Positions 18,576 through 20,492 of a stretch of DNA of 20,492 bases are shown in pieces. Numbering within the stretch: position 1 is the stretch's first letter; each line of letters starts with the position of its first letter. The notes beneath the pieces are model-generated. The model did not search any database. It worked only from the letters and a program-made list of their open reading frames with translations, and had not been told where the DNA came from. Source of the DNA: Stentor coeruleus (lineage: Eukaryota > Ciliophora > Heterotrichea > Heterotrichida > Stentoridae). A program made the translations under genes and the position numbers. The stretch spans positions 1 to 20,492 of the forward strand of contig MPUH01001235.1 in the NCBI GenBank assembly GCA_001970955.1, read 5' to 3'.

Positions 18576-19940
18576 TTAGACCTGTAAGGTTTGTCCATTA
18601 GTGATGTCTCCCCAGCCAATGAGTCTCCAGTGTTTATCAACTCTTCTACTAAGGGCAACCTTTTCTCCGATATGGCAACAGACAGGCTTAGTCAATTCAA
18701 TCTTAGCTTTAGCTGTTTTGACTCCAAGGACTCTTCCTCCTGATGATGTGCTTCCAACATTGACCATCAAGCATTCATCTTTTTTAAGTTTCGGGATTTT
18801 GTCGCTTCTTGACCTGCCAGCATCAGATTTTACACCTAAAAGCCTTCTAAGAAGATAGACACAGATTTCAAGTTCGATGAAAATTTGAGGAAGCTCTCCT
18901 GGAAGACCTAAAACATGGCCTACCAAGAAATCTTGTCTTGTTAGTGAAGGATCTACTTTCAACCCTACACCTACAAGTCCACCAGGTACTGCGTATTGTA
19001 GTGGATTTTTTTCAGCGTATAATGAGACAATTCTTGATCGGATTGGAGAGCATACAGTTGCTCCTGTTGAAGTTTTGTTAATTATCCCAGGACGAATTTC
19101 TACTTCATCACCAATTTTTAGCACTCCTTTAAGGATACTACCACCAGCCACACCTCCACTGAGAGTTTCTATTTCCTGCCCAGGCTTATTTACATCAAAA
19201 CTCCTAATAATAATTAGCCTTGGCGATGATAAAAAGTCTCTAACCGGTAGCGGCAAGCTGCAGATATACTTGAGTACAAAGTTTATATTAAATCTTAACT
19301 GCGCAGAAATAGGAACAATAGGCGAGGCTGCAGCTTTGGTCCTCGTAATATAGTTTTTAATTTGTTCATAATGGGCTTTTGCTTCTTCTACAGTAGGAAT
19401 AAGGTCAACTTTATTTTGTATAATGAGAATTTTGTCTAAATTCATAATCTCTAAAGCAGCAATGTGCTCTGAAGTCTGTGGCTGGGGACATGACTCATTT
19501 CCTGCAACCAACAATAAGGCAGCGTCCATAACAGCTGCACCATTAATCATAGTAGCCATCAATATATCATGTCCTGGACAGTCAACAAAGCTCACATGTC
19601 TTACGAGTTGTCTGACTTCGTTACATTTTTCGCATAGTGTGCAATCGTTCTGTTCAGATCCAGTGGCCTTGTAGCATTCTGGTTCAGGGCAGCTGCACTT
19701 ATAGATTTTAGCATTTGCATAGCCTAGTTTAATTGTAATATTTCTGATCCTTTCCAAACTGTGCATCTGGGTCTTCACTCCAGATATCGCATAGACCAGT
19801 GTTGACTTACCATGAGACACATGGCCTATGGTACCAATGTTGATTGTTGCCTGGCGTGAGATCACTTCAGGGGTTAGAGAAGTTAGAGTTCTTACATCTA
19901 AGGTTGCAAGGTTTTGTTCCAGCAGTCCTTTACCTTCCAT
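18576..19940 (-). CDS. EIF2S3: Translation initiation factor eIF2 gamma subunit
   Basis: eIF2 gamma is the GTPase core of eIF2 that carries initiator Met-tRNA to the 40S ribosome. The protein has 454 residues in one exon, close to the 472 of human. GTPase motifs: G1 GHVSHGKST (39-47), switch I region [15 protein letters not shown] (66-80), G3 DCPGH (120-124), G4 NKVD (176-179), G5 SAQ (212-214). The Cys-rich insertion between switch I and G3 has six Cys (82, 84, 89, 100, 103, 106), consistent with a zinc knuckle. Domain II has RSFDVNKPG and [20 protein letters not shown]. Domain III has [12 protein letters not shown] and [16 protein letters not shown]. The C-terminus stops soon after that motif. 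Start and stop (TAA) are unambiguous. Confidence 0.97.
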   Translation of the reverse strand: MEGKGLLEQNLATLDVRTLTSLTPEVISRQATINIGTIGHVSHGKSTLVYAISGVKTQMHSLERIRNITIKLGYANAKIYKCSCPEPECYKATGSEQNDCTLCEKCNEVRQLVRHVSFVDCPGHDILMATMINGAAVMDAALLLVAGNESCPQPQTSEHIAALEIMNLDKILIIQNKVDLIPTVEEAKAHYEQIKNYITRTKAAASPIVPISAQLRFNINFVLKYICSLPLPVRDFLSSPRLIIIRSFDVNKPGQEIETLSGGVAGGSILKGVLKIGDEVEIRPGIINKTSTGATVCSPIRSRIVSLYAEKNPLQYAVPGGLVGVGLKVDPSLTRQDFLVGHVLGLPGELPQIFIELEICVYLLRRLLGVKSDAGRSRSDKIPKLKKDECLMVNVGSTSSGGRVLGVKTAKAKIELTKPVCCHIGEKVALSRRVDKHWRLIGWGDITNGQTLQV

Positions 19941-20492
19941 TTATTAGAACTTAATATGTTAAGACATTTTAGATTTAAAGGTGAACTTGTTGATGAGGTT
20001 GAATTTGAAGATGAAGTTGATGATTTTTTAATATAGTCAAAATGTATTTATCAAAAAATTCTGCATCTTAAAGACTTGTTAAGAAATAAATATTGTAAAG
20101 AATTTAAGATAGATTTATTATTTTTCTTTGAAAGAGCTCTCTGATGTATCTTTTCCCTAGATTTTTCCTAATTCAAAATAAAAAAGAATAGTGTCTAACA
20201 AATAAATTTTGAATAGTGAAGCGATAATGCAAGAGAGTTTTTTCTCTATGTGATGAACTAAATTAATTGTAAAATAGTGTGCACATCATTTGTAAATAAA
20301 CATAAATTTGCTAAGTAGTTGTATTTCTTCTTATAATAAGTCTATTCATTTAGCAAAAATTATAGAATATTAAAGAAAGCTTCACACTGATTTTATCTTA
20401 TAAATAAACCTTCAAAATTAAAAAAATATTGAACTATTAATCTATTATCTAACTAATTATCTCTAAGCCCACTTAAAATACTCGCACTCTGG
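19941..20492. other. Upstream region of eIF2 gamma, no clear gene
   Basis: These 552 bases contain the eIF2 gamma promoter. Apart from a 26-codon ORF at 19956-20036 I see no coding sequence. The last 90 bases are again richer in C than G, as just upstream of NMT, so a plus-strand gene may begin beyond the right edge. Confidence 0.4.
19956..20036 (+). CDS. Possible micro-ORF (26 aa), divergent from eIF2 gamma
   Basis: ATG to TAG, 15 bases from the eIF2 gamma start and in the opposite direction. It reads MLRHFRFKGELVDEVEFEDE and a few more residues, basic then strongly acidic, with a Glu/Asp/Val repeat. It may be chance, a gene fragment or a tiny peptide. No intron extends it. Confidence 0.2.
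   Translation: MLRHFRFKGELVDEVEFEDEVDDFLI

Noticed and set aside
1-20492. Alternative nuclear codes (UGA=Trp or UAR=Gln) for the whole window
   Set aside because: NMT, eIF2 gamma, HOOK, TRAPPC10 and Rce1-like genes use TGG for Trp and CAA/CAG for Gln and end at TAA or TAG at the expected family C-terminus; two other genes end at TGA.
1-20492. tRNA, rRNA, CRISPR, transposase or telomere repeats
   Set aside because: I searched by eye for B-box-like GGTTCGAATCC, regular direct repeats, transposase motifs and telomeric repeats and saw none.

Overview
This is eukaryotic, AT-rich, compact nuclear DNA, most likely the macronuclear genome of a heterotrich ciliate close to Stentor. The case rests on three things. 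Five introns of exactly 15 nt can be placed by reading frame and by protein homology. The conserved genes read in the standard code, with Trp always TGG and TAA, TAG and TGA all used as stops. The genes are close together and carry no operon signals. Blepharisma (UGA=Trp) and Condylostoma (UAR=Gln) have similar tiny introns but do not fit the codes seen in the conserved genes. The species call is inference.

Layout, left to right. (1) 1-1655, minus: a secreted or surface protein of Ig-like beta-repeats, truncated by the window edge, with 15-nt introns at the repeat boundaries. (2) 1656-2623: non-coding, with a cluster of palindromes and the remnant of a decayed gene. (3) 2624-5023, minus: a HOOK-family dynein adaptor whose first exon lies upstream of a 15-nt intron. 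(4) 5438-6712, plus: a protein with four tandem RING-like Cys/His modules. (5) 6713-8122: a gene-poor stretch with a broken ankyrin-like gene. (6) 8123-8980, plus: a single-pass membrane protein with a cytoplasmic RING-like domain, joined across a 15-nt intron. (7) 9113-9997, minus: an Rce1-like CAAX-protease homologue that appears to lack catalytic residues. (8) 9998-11358: remnants of a membrane-protein gene. (9) 11359-12591, minus: ankyrin repeats fused to a carboxylate-clamp TPR domain. (10) 13381-16533, minus: TRAPPC10/Trs130, with one 15-nt intron. (11) 17182-18423, plus: N-myristoyltransferase. (12) 18576-19940, minus: translation factor eIF2 gamma. (13) 19941-20492: non-coding except for a possible 26-residue ORF.

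The genes are a typical unlinked eukaryotic set: trafficking (HOOK, TRAPPC10), lipid modification (NMT, Rce1-like), translation initiation (eIF2 gamma), chaperone adaptor (ankyrin-TPR), and RING and surface proteins. I see no operon, mobile element, CRISPR array, tRNA or rRNA. The most interesting items are the intron set, in which all five introns have a 3n length and an in-frame stop, the Rce1 homologue that looks like a pseudo-enzyme, the one-intron-per-repeat structure of the surface protein, and several decayed ORFs between the intact genes.
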